64,000 nt of DNA from Streptomyces thermolilacinus SPC6 (GTDB lineage: Bacteria > Actinomycetota > Actinomycetes > Streptomycetales > Streptomycetaceae), in NCBI RefSeq assembly GCF_000478605.2, contig NZ_ASHX02000001.1, forward strand, positions 3,263,895 through 3,327,894, in the 5' to 3' direction. Of this stretch, positions 26,709-36,679 are shown in pieces. The first letter of the stretch is position 1; each line of letters begins with the position of its first letter. Made by a program: the position numbers and the translations under genes. The notes under the pieces are model-generated. The model saw nothing but the letters and a program-made list of their open reading frames with translations. It was not told the DNA's origin and did no database searches.

Positions 26709-26845
26709 GCCCCTCCCTTCCTGGTCGGCACCTCCCCCAGAGCCGTACAACTATAAATATGTCGATAGGTCGCTGTCGCTAGCGTGATTGGACACTGACG
26801 TACAGTCAACTAGCCTGGTTCAGACCGGGTTCGGGCACACAAGCA

Positions 26846-26884
26846 GGACGGTCCGAGCCACGAGGGGGGAGGCTCGGACCGTCC
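26846..26884 (-). terminator. Terminator after the cystathionine synthase-type gene
   Basis: A 14-bp perfect stem (GGACGGTCCGAGCC and its complement) with an 11-base loop lies 35 bp past the stop on the minus strand. Confidence 0.85.
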
Positions 26885-26918
26885 GTTCCGCACAGCCGCT
26901 CCGGCGCGCCCCGGCCTG

Positions 26919-28082
26919 TCAGCCGTGGCCGGCCGCCACGTCCAGGGCTCGCAGCACGTCCTCGACCAGGTCGTCGGGGTCCTCCGCGCCGACCGAGAAG
27001 CGGATGAAGCCCGGCGGCACGGCGTCGCCACCCCACCGGCCGCGCCGCTCCGCCGTGGACCGGACGCCGCCGAAGCTGGTCGCGTCGTCCACCAGCCGCA
27101 GCGCCTCCAGGAACCGCTCGGCCCGCTTCTGATCCTTCAGGACGAACGACACGACCGTCCCGAAGCGGCGCATCTGCCCGGCCGCCACCGTGTGCGACGG
27201 GTCGCCCGGGAGCCCCGGGTACCTCAGGCCCGTCACGTCGTCGCGGGTGGCCAGCGCCTCGGCGAGGGCCAGCGCGTTGGCGCACTGCCGCTCGGTCCGC
27301 AGCTGGAGCGTGGCCAGCGAACGGTGGGCGAGCCACGCCTCCATGGGGCCCGGGATCGCCCCGACGATCTTCCGCCACCGCCGCACCCCGGCGATCAGCC
27401 CCGCGTCACGGCAGGCGACATGGCCGAGCAGGATGTCGCCGTGCCCGGTCATGCCCTTGGTGTCGCTGGCCACCGAGAAGTCCGCCCCCAGCGCCAGGGG
27501 CCGCTGCCCCAGGGGGGTGGCGAGGGTGTTGTCCACGGCGACCAGGGCTCCGGCGGCACGGGCGGCGGCCGCCATCCGCCGGATGTCGCACACGTCGAGG
27601 GCGGGGTTCGACGGGGTCTCCAGCCACAGCAGCTTCGCCCCGTCGAGCACGGCCAGCTGGGCGTCTCCGCCGGTCGGCGCGGTGCGGACCTCGATCCCGT
27701 ACGCCTCCAGCTGCTCGCGTACGAGCGGCAGGGCCTGGTAGCCGTCCGACGGGAGGACCACCGCGTCCCCGGCCCTGAGCTGTGAGAACAGCACGGAGGA
27801 GATCGCGGCCATGCCGGAGGCGAAGACCACGCTCTCCACCGTGCTGTCGCCGGGTGCCTCCAGCTCCGCGACGGCCCGTTCCAGCAGCGTCCACGTCGGG
27901 TTCTCGTCGCGCCCGTACGTGTACGGACCGACGGGCTCGCCCGGCAGGTGGAAGTGCGCGGCGAACACCGGCCCGGGCAGCGTCGGCTCGTACGGGCGGG
28001 GCTCCGGCAGACCGGCGCGCACGGCCCGGGTGCCGTCCCCGTGGCCGCGGGTGCCGTCCCCGCGGTCGTGGGCCGCCTCCAT
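26919..28082 (-). CDS. Cystathionine gamma-synthase/lyase-type PLP enzyme
   Basis: 387 aa. Cys/Met-metabolism family. YTYGRDENPTWTLLERAVAELE is the conserved Tyr/Arg substrate loop, and VFASGMAAISSVLF follows. The PLP lysine is in SDTKGMTGHGDILLG. Streptomycetes annotate this orthologue as cystathionine gamma-lyase; synthase activity cannot be excluded. The ATG overlaps the stop of the upstream membrane-protein gene (TGATG), so translation is coupled. The N-terminal 20 residues (DRGDGTRGHGDGTR) are low complexity. Confidence 0.88.
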   Translation of the reverse strand: MEAAHDRGDGTRGHGDGTRAVRAGLPEPRPYEPTLPGPVFAAHFHLPGEPVGPYTYGRDENPTWTLLERAVAELEAPGDSTVESVVFASGMAAISSVLFSQLRAGDAVVLPSDGYQALPLVREQLEAYGIEVRTAPTGGDAQLAVLDGAKLLWLETPSNPALDVCDIRRMAAAARAAGALVAVDNTLATPLGQRPLALGADFSVASDTKGMTGHGDILLGHVACRDAGLIAGVRRWRKIVGAIPGPMEAWLAHRSLATLQLRTERQCANALALAEALATRDDVTGLRYPGLPGDPSHTVAAGQMRRFGTVVSFVLKDQKRAERFLEALRLVDDATSFGGVRSTAERRGRWGGDAVPPGFIRFSVGAEDPDDLVEDVLRALDVAAGHG

Positions 28083-28462
28083 CAGTCCCGCCCGTCCGGG
28101 AGGATGACGTTGAGCGCCCAGGAGACGACCGAGATGATCAGGCCGCCCAGCACGGCGGTCCAGAAGCCCTCGACATGGAAGCTGAGCTCCAGCTTCTCGG
28201 CGAGCCAGGAGGTCAGCAGCAGCATCAGGGCGTTCACGATCAGCGTGAACAGGCCCAGCGTGAGGATGAAAAGCGGCAGCGTGAGCAGCTTCACCAGCGG
28301 CTTGACGAGGAAGTTGACCACGCCGAAGACGAGGGCGACGAGGATCAGCGTCAGAGCCTTGCGGCCGGTGCTCTCGCCGGTGAGCGTGATGTCCTGGAGC
28401 AGCCAGATGGCCACGGCCAGGGCTCCCGCGTTCGCGAGCGTCTTGACTACGAAATTCATCAT
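28082..28462 (-). CDS. Phage holin family 4 (YvlD-like) membrane protein
   Basis: 126 aa with four hydrophobic helices. The family motif VVNFLVKPLVKLLTLPLFILTLGLF is clear. Despite the name, such chromosomal proteins are not phage genes; YvlD is linked to envelope stress in Bacillus. Tandem ATGs at 28462 and 28459 are the likely start; an upstream ATG near 28482 is less supported. Coupled by one-base overlap to the PLP enzyme. Confidence 0.82.
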   Translation of the reverse strand: MMNFVVKTLANAGALAVAIWLLQDITLTGESTGRKALTLILVALVFGVVNFLVKPLVKLLTLPLFILTLGLFTLIVNALMLLLTSWLAEKLELSFHVEGFWTAVLGGLIISVVSWALNVILPDGRD

Positions 28463-28512
28463 GTGTCTGATCGTGGCAGACATGATCGGACAGAGGCAGG
28501 GGCGAACGGGCG

Positions 28513-28830
28513 ATGAAGGCATTCCGACTGGACGAGCTGGAGGCGGAGCGCGTCGCCAACGACGGCGCGTACCTGCAGTTCCTGCGTGAGCGCAACATGT
28601 CCGTGGGGCTGTACGCGCTCGACGCCGGACAGCTCGACCCGCAGCAGCCGCACAGGGAGGACGAGGTCTACTTCGTCGTCAGCGGCCGTGGCGCGATCAC
28701 GGTCGGGACGGAGACGACGACGGTGGGGCGCGGCAGCGTCGTGTACGTGCCGGCGGGAGTGCCGCACAAGTTCCACCACATCACCGAGGACCTGCGGGTC
28801 ATGGTGGTGTTCTCTCCGCCCGAGAGCTGA
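28513..28830 (+). CDS. Small cupin-domain protein
   Basis: 105 aa. A single beta-barrel with metal-binding motif 1 QPHREDEVYFVVSGRG and motif 2 YVPAGVPHKFHHI (two His, a Glu, a His). The enzyme activity, if any, is unknown. Divergent from the holin-like gene, 50 bp apart, so the promoters may overlap. Confidence 0.85.
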   Translation: MKAFRLDELEAERVANDGAYLQFLRERNMSVGLYALDAGQLDPQQPHREDEVYFVVSGRGAITVGTETTTVGRGSVVYVPAGVPHKFHHITEDLRVMVVFSPPES

Positions 28831-28959
28831 CGCGGTCGCACGGCTTCCCTAGGGGACGGTTCAGGGAAGAGCAAGGGACGCGGGGCCCCCGCCGGACCCC
28901 TCCGCCCGCCTAGCATCGAAGACGTTCACCGTTGCGACGCAGAGAGACGAGGCAGGGCG

Positions 28960-29181
28960 ATGGCGGTAAAGGAACTTCTCACGGGGCTGCCGTGGTGGGT
29001 GAAGTGGGTGGCGATACCGGTGATCGCGGTCGCCGTCTTCGGCGGCATGATCGCAAGCGCTGTCTTCTTCGTGGTCAACGTGCTGTTCAAGGTGCTGGTG
29101 TTCGTCGCCCTCGTCGCCGGACTCCTGTACGTCGTACGGAAGTTCAAGGGATCGTCGTCGTCCGCCGACGGCCGCTGGTGA
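28960..29181 (+). CDS. DUF5326 family small membrane protein
   Basis: 73 aa. Two hydrophobic segments (residues about 16-35 and 40-60) after MAVKELLTGLPWWVKWVAIP, ending in a Ser-rich tail. Streptomycete-specific, unknown role. GAGGCAGGG lies upstream of the ATG. Confidence 0.8.
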   Translation: MAVKELLTGLPWWVKWVAIPVIAVAVFGGMIASAVFFVVNVLFKVLVFVALVAGLLYVVRKFKGSSSSADGRW

Positions 29182-29423
29182 GCCCGGTCGGCCGTTAGCC
29201 CGGCTGGGGGAACGGCCCCGGCGGAACCCGCCCCCGAACGGAGTCTGCCATTAGAGTGGCAGAGCTTCCGCAGCCCTTGCATGCAGGGGCTGATGAACGC
29301 CTTACCAGCGGTTTGTACGACTGTTGCGACTGTATGCCGCGTGATGTGCCAGCACGCGGAGGCGTACGGCGGTGCCAGCGGCGATCGCTCGTGGGCAACA
29401 TGCCCTGGGGGTGACCTTCGGTC

Positions 29424-29966
29424 ATGGCTTCGACTACCACTGCCCCAACCCTGATCGGCTCGGTGCAGCGGGCGCTCAGGCTGCTGGAGGCCGTCGGGTC
29501 CCACGAGGGCGGGGCCCCCGCCAAGCAGCTCGCACGCGAGACCGGGCTTCCGCTGCCCACGGCCTATCACCTGCTGCGAACGCTCACTCACGAGGGCTAT
29601 CTGGTGCGCGACAAAGGGCTGTTCACCCTGGGGGAGGCCGCTCGGCGACTGGCTGCGGCGGGCTCGTTGCAGAATCGTCGCAGCAAGATCGAGGATTCCC
29701 TGGCGCACTGGCGGGACACCATCGGCGTCCCCGTCTGCTTCGCCGTCTACCGGGACGGTGAGATCGAGCTCGTCGCCGTCTCCGACCACCCTGCCACGAC
29801 CGCCGCCCCCGCCCTCGACGACTGGGCCGAGCGTGGGCAGGCGGGGGACGAAATGGCCATTTCCGTACCCCTGATGAGGGATGAACGCGCACTCCCCGAG
29901 GTGGAGAGACTGCGCAGTGAGATCGGTGAGCTCCTACGGTTACTCGCCGTCTCTATCAGTATCTGA
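29424..29966 (+). CDS. ssgR: SsgR-like IclR regulator with shortened effector domain
   Basis: 180 aa. The N-terminal IclR winged helix (9-75: LIGSVQRALRLLEAVGSHEG, APAKQLARETGLPLPTAYHLLRTL) matches SsgR, the activator of the sporulation gene ssgA just downstream. From memory SsgR orthologues are about 240 aa. Here the effector domain jumps from LDDWAERGQAGD straight to the end motif LPEVERLRSEIGELL, as if about 60 residues were lost in frame. The start has CTGGGGGTGA upstream. A terminator separates it from ssgA. Confidence 0.8.
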   Translation: MASTTTAPTLIGSVQRALRLLEAVGSHEGGAPAKQLARETGLPLPTAYHLLRTLTHEGYLVRDKGLFTLGEAARRLAAAGSLQNRRSKIEDSLAHWRDTIGVPVCFAVYRDGEIELVAVSDHPATTAAPALDDWAERGQAGDEMAISVPLMRDERALPEVERLRSEIGELLRLLAVSISI

Positions 29967-30017
29967 AAACTCACTCCTTGTGATCTGCTAGCGCGTGCAG
30001 GACCATTACGTCAAGAG

Positions 30018-30041
30018 GGCCAGGAGGTATCAATCCTGGCC
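30018..30041 (+). terminator. Rho-independent terminator after ssgR
   Basis: An 8-bp stem GGCCAGGA/TCCTGGCC with an eight-base loop followed by AGTTTTGTC, a rare T-tract for this genome. ssgA therefore probably has its own promoter in the next 60 bases. Confidence 0.7.
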
Positions 30042-30104
30042 AGTTTTGTCGTGGCTACTGATTTCAGAACTGCATCGAGACATTCATCTACAGCGGGGTA
30101 CATG

Positions 30105-30539
30105 ATGCGCGAGTCGGTTCAGGCCGAGGTCCTGATGAGCTTCATCGTCTCGGAGGAGCTCTCCTTCAGGATTCCGGTCGAGCTCGGGTACGAGACCAGG
30201 GACCCCTTCGCGGTCCGGATGACGTTCCACCTGCCCGGGGACGCGCCGGTGACCTGGACGTTCGGGCGGGAGCTGCTCGTCGACGGGATCAACAGCGCCA
30301 CCGGTGACGGTGATGTGAGGATCGAACCGACCGAGGCCGAGGAGCTCTCCGATGTCCACATCCGGCTTCGCGTCGGCGCTGATCAGGCCCTGTTCCGCGC
30401 GAGTGCGCCGCCTCTCGTCGCCTTCCTCGACCGTACCGACAAGCTGGTGCCCCTGGGGCAGGAGTGCTCGCTCGGAGACTTCGACGAGGGGCTGGACGAG
30501 GTCCTCGGCCGCATCCTCGCCGACGAGAGCACCGGCTGA
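30105..30539 (+). CDS. ssgA: SsgA sporulation-specific cell division activator
   Basis: 144 aa. SALP family: MRESVQAEVLMSFIVSEELSF opens it, with YETRDPFAVRMTFHLPG and VTWTFGRELLVDG in the middle. SsgA governs septum placement and peptidoglycan growth sites in Streptomyces sporulation. A second ATG three bases upstream (30102) is possible. The last eight residues extend beyond the ~136 aa I recall for S. coelicolor. A hairpin follows. Confidence 0.94.
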   Translation: MRESVQAEVLMSFIVSEELSFRIPVELGYETRDPFAVRMTFHLPGDAPVTWTFGRELLVDGINSATGDGDVRIEPTEAEELSDVHIRLRVGADQALFRASAPPLVAFLDRTDKLVPLGQECSLGDFDEGLDEVLGRILADESTG

Positions 30540-30568
30540 GGCGGCGTCGGCGCCGCCGTGGAACGGGG

Positions 30569-30601
30569 CAGGCCCGGCTCCCTGAGAGGGTGCCGGGCCT
30601 G
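30569..30601. terminator. Bidirectional terminator between ssgA and yibE/F
   Basis: A 10-bp perfect stem CAGGCCCGGC and its complement with a 13-base loop, in the convergent gap. Confidence 0.7.
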
Positions 30602-30652
30602 TTCGCGTGAGGCGGCCGTCGACAGGTTCCTCCGGCCGGTCGCCGTCCGGCG

Positions 30653-32026
30653 CTACTTCTTGCGGCGCCGCCCCCGCCCCGTACGCACCGGGGTCGTGGC
30701 CGCCGTGGACCCCGAGGGCCGGTCCGCCGAGACGACCAGCGCGGCCAGGCCCGTCGTCACCGGCACCGACGCCACCAGACCGATCGAGCCGACCAGCGTA
30801 CGGACGATCTCCTGCGCGACCAGCTCGCTGTTGGCCACCGTTCCCACGCTGCTCTGCGCGATGGAGAACAGCAGCAGCAGCGGCAGCGCGGCGCCCGCGT
30901 AGGCGAGCACCAGGGTGTTCACCACCGAGGCGATGTGGTCGCGTCCGATCCGGATGCCCGCCCGGTACAGCGCGCGCGGCCCCATCGTGGGGTCCGCCTG
31001 GTGCAGCTCCCAGACCGCCGACGTCTGGGTGACCGTCACATCGTCCAGCACACCCAGGGAACCGATGATCACACCCGCCAGCAGCAGGCCGGACATGTCG
31101 ATGTTCGGGTACAGCCCGTGGATCAGGCCTGTGTAGTCGTCGGTGTTGCCGCTCAGCATGGCCCAGCCGATGAACAGCGAGCCGAGCAGACCGATGATCA
31201 GCAGCGAGATGAGCGTGCCGAGCACCGCCACGGAGGTGCGGGCGCTGAGCCCATGACTCAGGTACAGCGCGATGAGCATGATCGCGCTCGATCCCACCAC
31301 GGCCACGATCAGCGGATTGGACCCCTGGAGGATCGCCGGGAGGATGAAGAACGTCAGGAAGACGAAGCTGGTCCCCAGCGCGATCAGAGCCATCACACCG
31401 CGCAGCCGTCCCACGGCGACCACCGCCAAGGCGAAGATCACCGACAGCAGCAGCAGCGGGAACTTCCGGTTGACGTCCGTCACCGAGTACTGGAGGTCCT
31501 CCGGCGCGTCGGGCGCGTACGCCACCACCACGCCCTGGCCCTGCTTCAACTGGCGGGGGGCGTCGGGCTGGACGATCTCGGTGAACTTCCGGCCCTTGTC
31601 CTGGCCGCTGGTCACCTCGATGGTTGCGCGCTTGCAGTCCCCTTGCTGGGCGTTGACCGCCTCGCGCCCCTGCGGAGTGCTGGTGTCACCGGTCGGCGGG
31701 ACCTGGGCGGCGTTCACGTCCTTGCAGTCCACCTGTTCGACGCGCACCACCTCGCCCGACTCGGTCTGCCGGTCGAAGCCGACACCGGTGCGCTCGTGCG
31801 CCGGGGCACCGCCCGGCCACAGCACGGCGAGGCCGACGAACACCGCAGTGGCGAAGGGGATCAGCACTGCGGCGATGACCTTGCGCAGATGCTTGGAGAC
31901 GGGCGCTGCCGGCCCATGGGCATGTGCGTGGACGTGCGCGAGCGCTTCGGGGTCCGGGTGGTGCCCAGGACCGTGCTCGGGGCCGTGTCCCGACCCGTTT
32001 TCCGGGTGCTGATGCGAGGAAGTCAC
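30653..32026 (-). CDS. YibE/F-like multispan membrane protein
   Basis: 457 aa. A His-rich cytoplasmic N-terminus (AHVHAHAHG) precedes one helix near 50-70. An extracytoplasmic domain with two Cys (VDCKDVN, QQGDCKRATIEV; about 75-185) and seven or so helices follow. The YibE/F core motif SLGVLDDVTVTQTSAVWEL is present. Function unknown; permease-like. GTG start without a strong ribosome site. Divergent from thiC. Confidence 0.87.
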   Translation of the reverse strand: MTSSHQHPENGSGHGPEHGPGHHPDPEALAHVHAHAHGPAAPVSKHLRKVIAAVLIPFATAVFVGLAVLWPGGAPAHERTGVGFDRQTESGEVVRVEQVDCKDVNAAQVPPTGDTSTPQGREAVNAQQGDCKRATIEVTSGQDKGRKFTEIVQPDAPRQLKQGQGVVVAYAPDAPEDLQYSVTDVNRKFPLLLLSVIFALAVVAVGRLRGVMALIALGTSFVFLTFFILPAILQGSNPLIVAVVGSSAIMLIALYLSHGLSARTSVAVLGTLISLLIIGLLGSLFIGWAMLSGNTDDYTGLIHGLYPNIDMSGLLLAGVIIGSLGVLDDVTVTQTSAVWELHQADPTMGPRALYRAGIRIGRDHIASVVNTLVLAYAGAALPLLLLFSIAQSSVGTVANSELVAQEIVRTLVGSIGLVASVPVTTGLAALVVSADRPSGSTAATTPVRTGRGRRRKK

Positions 32027-32083
32027 CGACCGATCATCGCAAGAACGACAGGGGCCCTCTGTTCAGCGTGGCCGGAAGGACGC

Positions 32084-32089
32084 TAGCGT
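32084..32089 (+). promoter_or_regulatory. Probable thiC promoter -10
   Basis: TAGCGT fits TANNNT, with a transcription start expected near 32096, just ahead of the riboswitch aptamer. Confidence 0.4.
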
Positions 32090-32106
32090 GGTGGCACCTT
32101 TGCACA

Positions 32107-32239
32107 ACGCGGGAGCTCGGAGCACCGGGCTGAGAGGGCGCTGACCTCCGTATCCGCGATGTTTCACGTGGAACATCGCCGACGGAAGCCGCTGCGCCGA
32201 CCGCCGAACCTGTTACCGGGTAATGCCGGCGTAGGGAGT
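32107..32239 (+). ncRNA. TPP riboswitch (THI element) of thiC
   Basis: The conserved aptamer blocks are in order: GGGAGCTCGG at 32111, CTGAGA at 32130-32135, ACCTG at 32208-32212, then TAATGCC from 32221 and GTAGGGA to 32237. The thiC ATG is 11 bases downstream, so control is probably by occluding the ribosome site (AGTAGGTCAGG). Between CTGAGA and ACCTG is an enlarged P3 arm that includes the hairpin GATGTTTCACGTGGAACATC, a one-mismatch parS. Confidence 0.93.
32161..32174. other. Degenerate parS (one mismatch) inside the TPP riboswitch
   Basis: GTTTCACGTGGAAC differs from parS at one base. As RNA it forms the tip of the P3 arm with GAUGUU/AACAUC pairing and a U-G wobble. Confidence 0.7.
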
Positions 32240-32241
32240 AG

Positions 32242-34026
<1,785 letters not shown>

Positions 34027-34039
34027 CGCGGGGCCTTTC

Positions 34040-34078
34040 GGGCGCTGTTCCGGGAGAAAGCTTCCCGGAACAGCGCCC
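34040..34078 (+). terminator. Terminator of thiC
   Basis: A 16-bp perfect stem GGGCGCTGTTCCGGGA and its complement with a seven-base loop, 14 bases after the stop. Confidence 0.88.
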
Positions 34079-34173
34079 CCGGGCCCTCGGAGCCGATAAG
34101 GCCGGAGCACGGGGTAGCCGTCGGGCGAGAGGTTGTCCGGCCTGTAGACCGACAGGTCCGCCACCCGGAGGTG

Positions 34174-34959
34174 TCATTCCGAGCCGGGCTCCGGAGTGGC
34201 GGTGCCGTTGCCGGCGAGGGTGCGGCCGGTGAGGCCGGGGCCTGGCGGGCGGGGGAGGGGAAGCGGGAGCGGCAGGTTCTCGGCGGGCGTGTGGGACCCG
34301 CCCGGGGAGCGGTCCGGTTCACGCTCGGTGAGGGCTTCGCGGAGGAACGGTACGATGCCCCGCTCCAGCAGGGCGTGGCGCCATGCCTCGCGGGCGCGGG
34401 ACAGCTCGTCGGGCAGGGCGCCGCCCGGGCCCCGCGCCGCCGCGGTCTCGGCGGGGCGGTTGCGCAGGGCGGTGACCAGCAGCCCGATGGCCGCGACCAG
34501 CAGGCCGGCGGCGGTGACGGCGGCGAAGAAGCAGCCGGCCGTGAGCAGCGGGGCGGCCAGGTCGGGCGGCGGGTCGAGCATCTTGAGCACGTACCCCAGG
34601 AGCAGGAGGACGAGGGCGGCCGTCCCGGCCAGGATCGGCGTCAGGACGGTGACGACCACGCCGAATCCGGCGCCCGGAGTCGCCCCGTCGCCGGTGCCGC
34701 CGAGGACGGAGGCCATCACGGACGCGCCCGACGGCCTGCGGTGCTCCTCCCGTAGCCGCACGTAGAGCGCGTACTCCGTGGCGGCGGCCGTGCTGATCAG
34801 GGCCGCCGCTCCCAGCGCCATCGCGCGGAGCTGGCTTCTGTCGAGCCGTCGGCCGACGGCGGCCAGCTCCGGACGGTCGGATGCCGTGCGCAGCGCCTCG
34901 TCGAGGAGGCGCTCGTACTCGGCGCGGTCCTCGGGCAGCAGGTGCGGAGCCCACTTCAT
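34174..34959 (-). CDS. Membrane protein of unknown function
   Basis: 261 aa. A charged N-terminus (MKWAPHLLPEDRAEYERLL) leads to four hydrophobic segments (about 45-65, 95-125, 140-165), then a Pro/Leu-rich tail with PLPLPLPRPPGPG. The first helix follows an amphipathic stretch. It resembles uncharacterised streptomycete transmembrane proteins. GGGGGACG precedes ATG. 126 bp separates it from the upstream metallophosphoesterase gene on the same strand. Confidence 0.8.
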   Translation of the reverse strand: MKWAPHLLPEDRAEYERLLDEALRTASDRPELAAVGRRLDRSQLRAMALGAAALISTAAATEYALYVRLREEHRRPSGASVMASVLGGTGDGATPGAGFGVVVTVLTPILAGTAALVLLLLGYVLKMLDPPPDLAAPLLTAGCFFAAVTAAGLLVAAIGLLVTALRNRPAETAAARGPGGALPDELSRAREAWRHALLERGIVPFLREALTEREPDRSPGGSHTPAENLPLPLPLPRPPGPGLTGRTLAGNGTATPEPGSE

Positions 34960-35085
34960 GTGCGTCCCCCGATACTCCCGTGGGGCGTTGAGGCCCCGGA
35001 GAAGCGGCAGTTGGGAACGCGATGGTAGAGCCGCCGCCCCGTGGGGTGACAGGGGTTTCCGGAATTCGCCTGTTTCCGGATGCGC

Positions 35086-36405
35086 TCAGTGAGGAAGCGG
35101 GAGCTGCTGGACGAGCAGCTTCCCGGCCATGGTCACGCCGCCGTCCATGGCGATGGCCAGGCCGTCCGCGTACACGTGCGGGCCCTCGACCACGGGGCCG
35201 GAGCTCCCGCCGTCCGCGTCCTCGGTGCCGACCTCGCCGAGCAGGTACGGGATGGGGCTGTGGCCGTGGACGACCCGCTCGCCGCCGTACGCCGCGAGCA
35301 GCTCCCGTACGGCGTTGGCGCCGCCCTCGTCGCGGAACGCGAACCGCTTGGTGAACTTGCGGAACAGGTCCCAGCACTCGTCGGCGTCGTTGCGGGTGAG
35401 GATCTCGTGGATCGTGTCGTTGACGTCCTCGATCGTGTCGCCGTACTCGAGGTACGCCGTCGTGTCGGAGTGCAGCAGCAGGTGCCCGTCCTGCTCCACG
35501 ATCGCGTCGAGGCGCGACATCCACTGGAGGTGCACGTCCTGGAGGCGGTCCATGTCGCTCTTCTGGCCGCCGTTGAGCAGCCACGCCGCCTGGAAGGTCG
35601 CCGTGCCCGCCCCGGAGTTCACGGGCGTGTCGCCGAAGCGTTTCGCGCCGAGCAGCAGCAGCTCGTGATTGCCCATCAGGGCCTTGCAGTAGCCGCCCGC
35701 GGCCGCCGCCTCGGCGGAGAGCCGCATCACCAGGTCGATGACGCCGATGCCGTCGGGGCCGCGGTCCGTGAAGTCGCCGAGGAACCACAGGCGGGTGTTT
35801 CCGGCCGACCAGTGGCCGTCCCCGTCGATGAGGCCCTGCTCCCGCAGGGCGGCGAGGAGTTCGTCCAGGTAGCCGTGGACGTCGCCCACGACGTACAGCG
35901 GGCCGGGGCCCTGGCCGACGGCCGTGGCCGGGGCCGCCGCCGGGGCGGGCGGCGGGGTGACGGTGACCTGGAGCGTGTCGCCCCGGTTGATCACCGGCAG
36001 GTCCCGCTCGGTGGGCGTGTAGCCCTCGGGGTAGTCGTCGTCGGGGAAGGCGTTGCCCGGGTGCGGCAGCTGCGGGGCCTGGAGCCGCGGCGTGACGGAC
36101 TGCTGGTGCGGCGCGGGAGGCTGCTGGGCCGCGGGGGGCTGGGGTGCCGGGGGCTGCGCCTGGGCCTGCGGTTGCGCCGCCGGGGGCTGGACCGCCGGGG
36201 CGGAGGGCTGGTGCGGCTGCGGCGGGACGTGCTGTTCGGACGCCTCCGGCGCCTGCTGCGGCTGTGGAGGCGCAGGCTGCTGGGGCTGCTGCGGCTGCGG
36301 ATGTTCGGAATGACCCTGTACGGGCACCTGGGCGTACGGCGGTACGCGGAAGTCGCGCAACGTCGCCGTCCGCACCACGGGTCCCTGACCGGCCCCCTGA
36401 GTCAT
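35086..36405 (-). CDS. Metallophosphoesterase with Pro/Gln-rich N-terminus
   Basis: 439 aa. Residues 30-130 are Pro/Gln/Ala repeats, probably disordered. The calcineurin-like phosphoesterase domain (about 170-430) has all ligands: GDVHG, GDFTDRG, GNHE, and the distal VVHGHSPIPY. It resembles PPP-type or bis(5'-nucleosyl)-tetraphosphatase phosphatases. Substrate unknown. ATG 36405 has GGAGGGG five bases upstream; a GTG at 36420 was rejected. Confidence 0.87.
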   Translation of the reverse strand: MTQGAGQGPVVRTATLRDFRVPPYAQVPVQGHSEHPQPQQPQQPAPPQPQQAPEASEQHVPPQPHQPSAPAVQPPAAQPQAQAQPPAPQPPAAQQPPAPHQQSVTPRLQAPQLPHPGNAFPDDDYPEGYTPTERDLPVINRGDTLQVTVTPPPAPAAAPATAVGQGPGPLYVVGDVHGYLDELLAALREQGLIDGDGHWSAGNTRLWFLGDFTDRGPDGIGVIDLVMRLSAEAAAAGGYCKALMGNHELLLLGAKRFGDTPVNSGAGTATFQAAWLLNGGQKSDMDRLQDVHLQWMSRLDAIVEQDGHLLLHSDTTAYLEYGDTIEDVNDTIHEILTRNDADECWDLFRKFTKRFAFRDEGGANAVRELLAAYGGERVVHGHSPIPYLLGEVGTEDADGGSSGPVVEGPHVYADGLAIAMDGGVTMAGKLLVQQLPLPH

Positions 36406-36594
36406 CGACCCCTCCACCACCGTCGCGACGCCCTCACATCGCGGACCGGCCTGGTCGGAGCGGCCCGCGCTGTCGTGCGCCCATCATAGGAATGAGGCTT
36501 GTGCTGTGTGACGCACCAGGGGTGGTGAATCAGGGAGCACGCCCGGTTCGCCGGATGTTTCGCCCCAAATGCGAAGGTCTGGAACGGAGAAGGC

Positions 36595-36626
36595 GGGGTT
36601 CCCGGCAGGGCATCGCCAGGAACCCC
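36595..36626 (-). terminator. Terminator after the LacI gene
   Basis: An 8-bp perfect stem GGGGTTCC/GGAACCCC with a 16-base loop lies 54 bp past the LacI stop, in the 274-bp gap that otherwise holds nothing recognisable. Confidence 0.55.
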
Positions 36627-36679
36627 ACCGGCCCGACGTGGGTTTCCGACCGTTCTGTCCTGGACGGGCCCGAGACGTC

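Noticed and set aside
28082..28462. Prophage remnant because of the holin-type protein
   Set aside because: The YvlD/holin-4 family is a chromosomal membrane family and no phage genes are adjacent.
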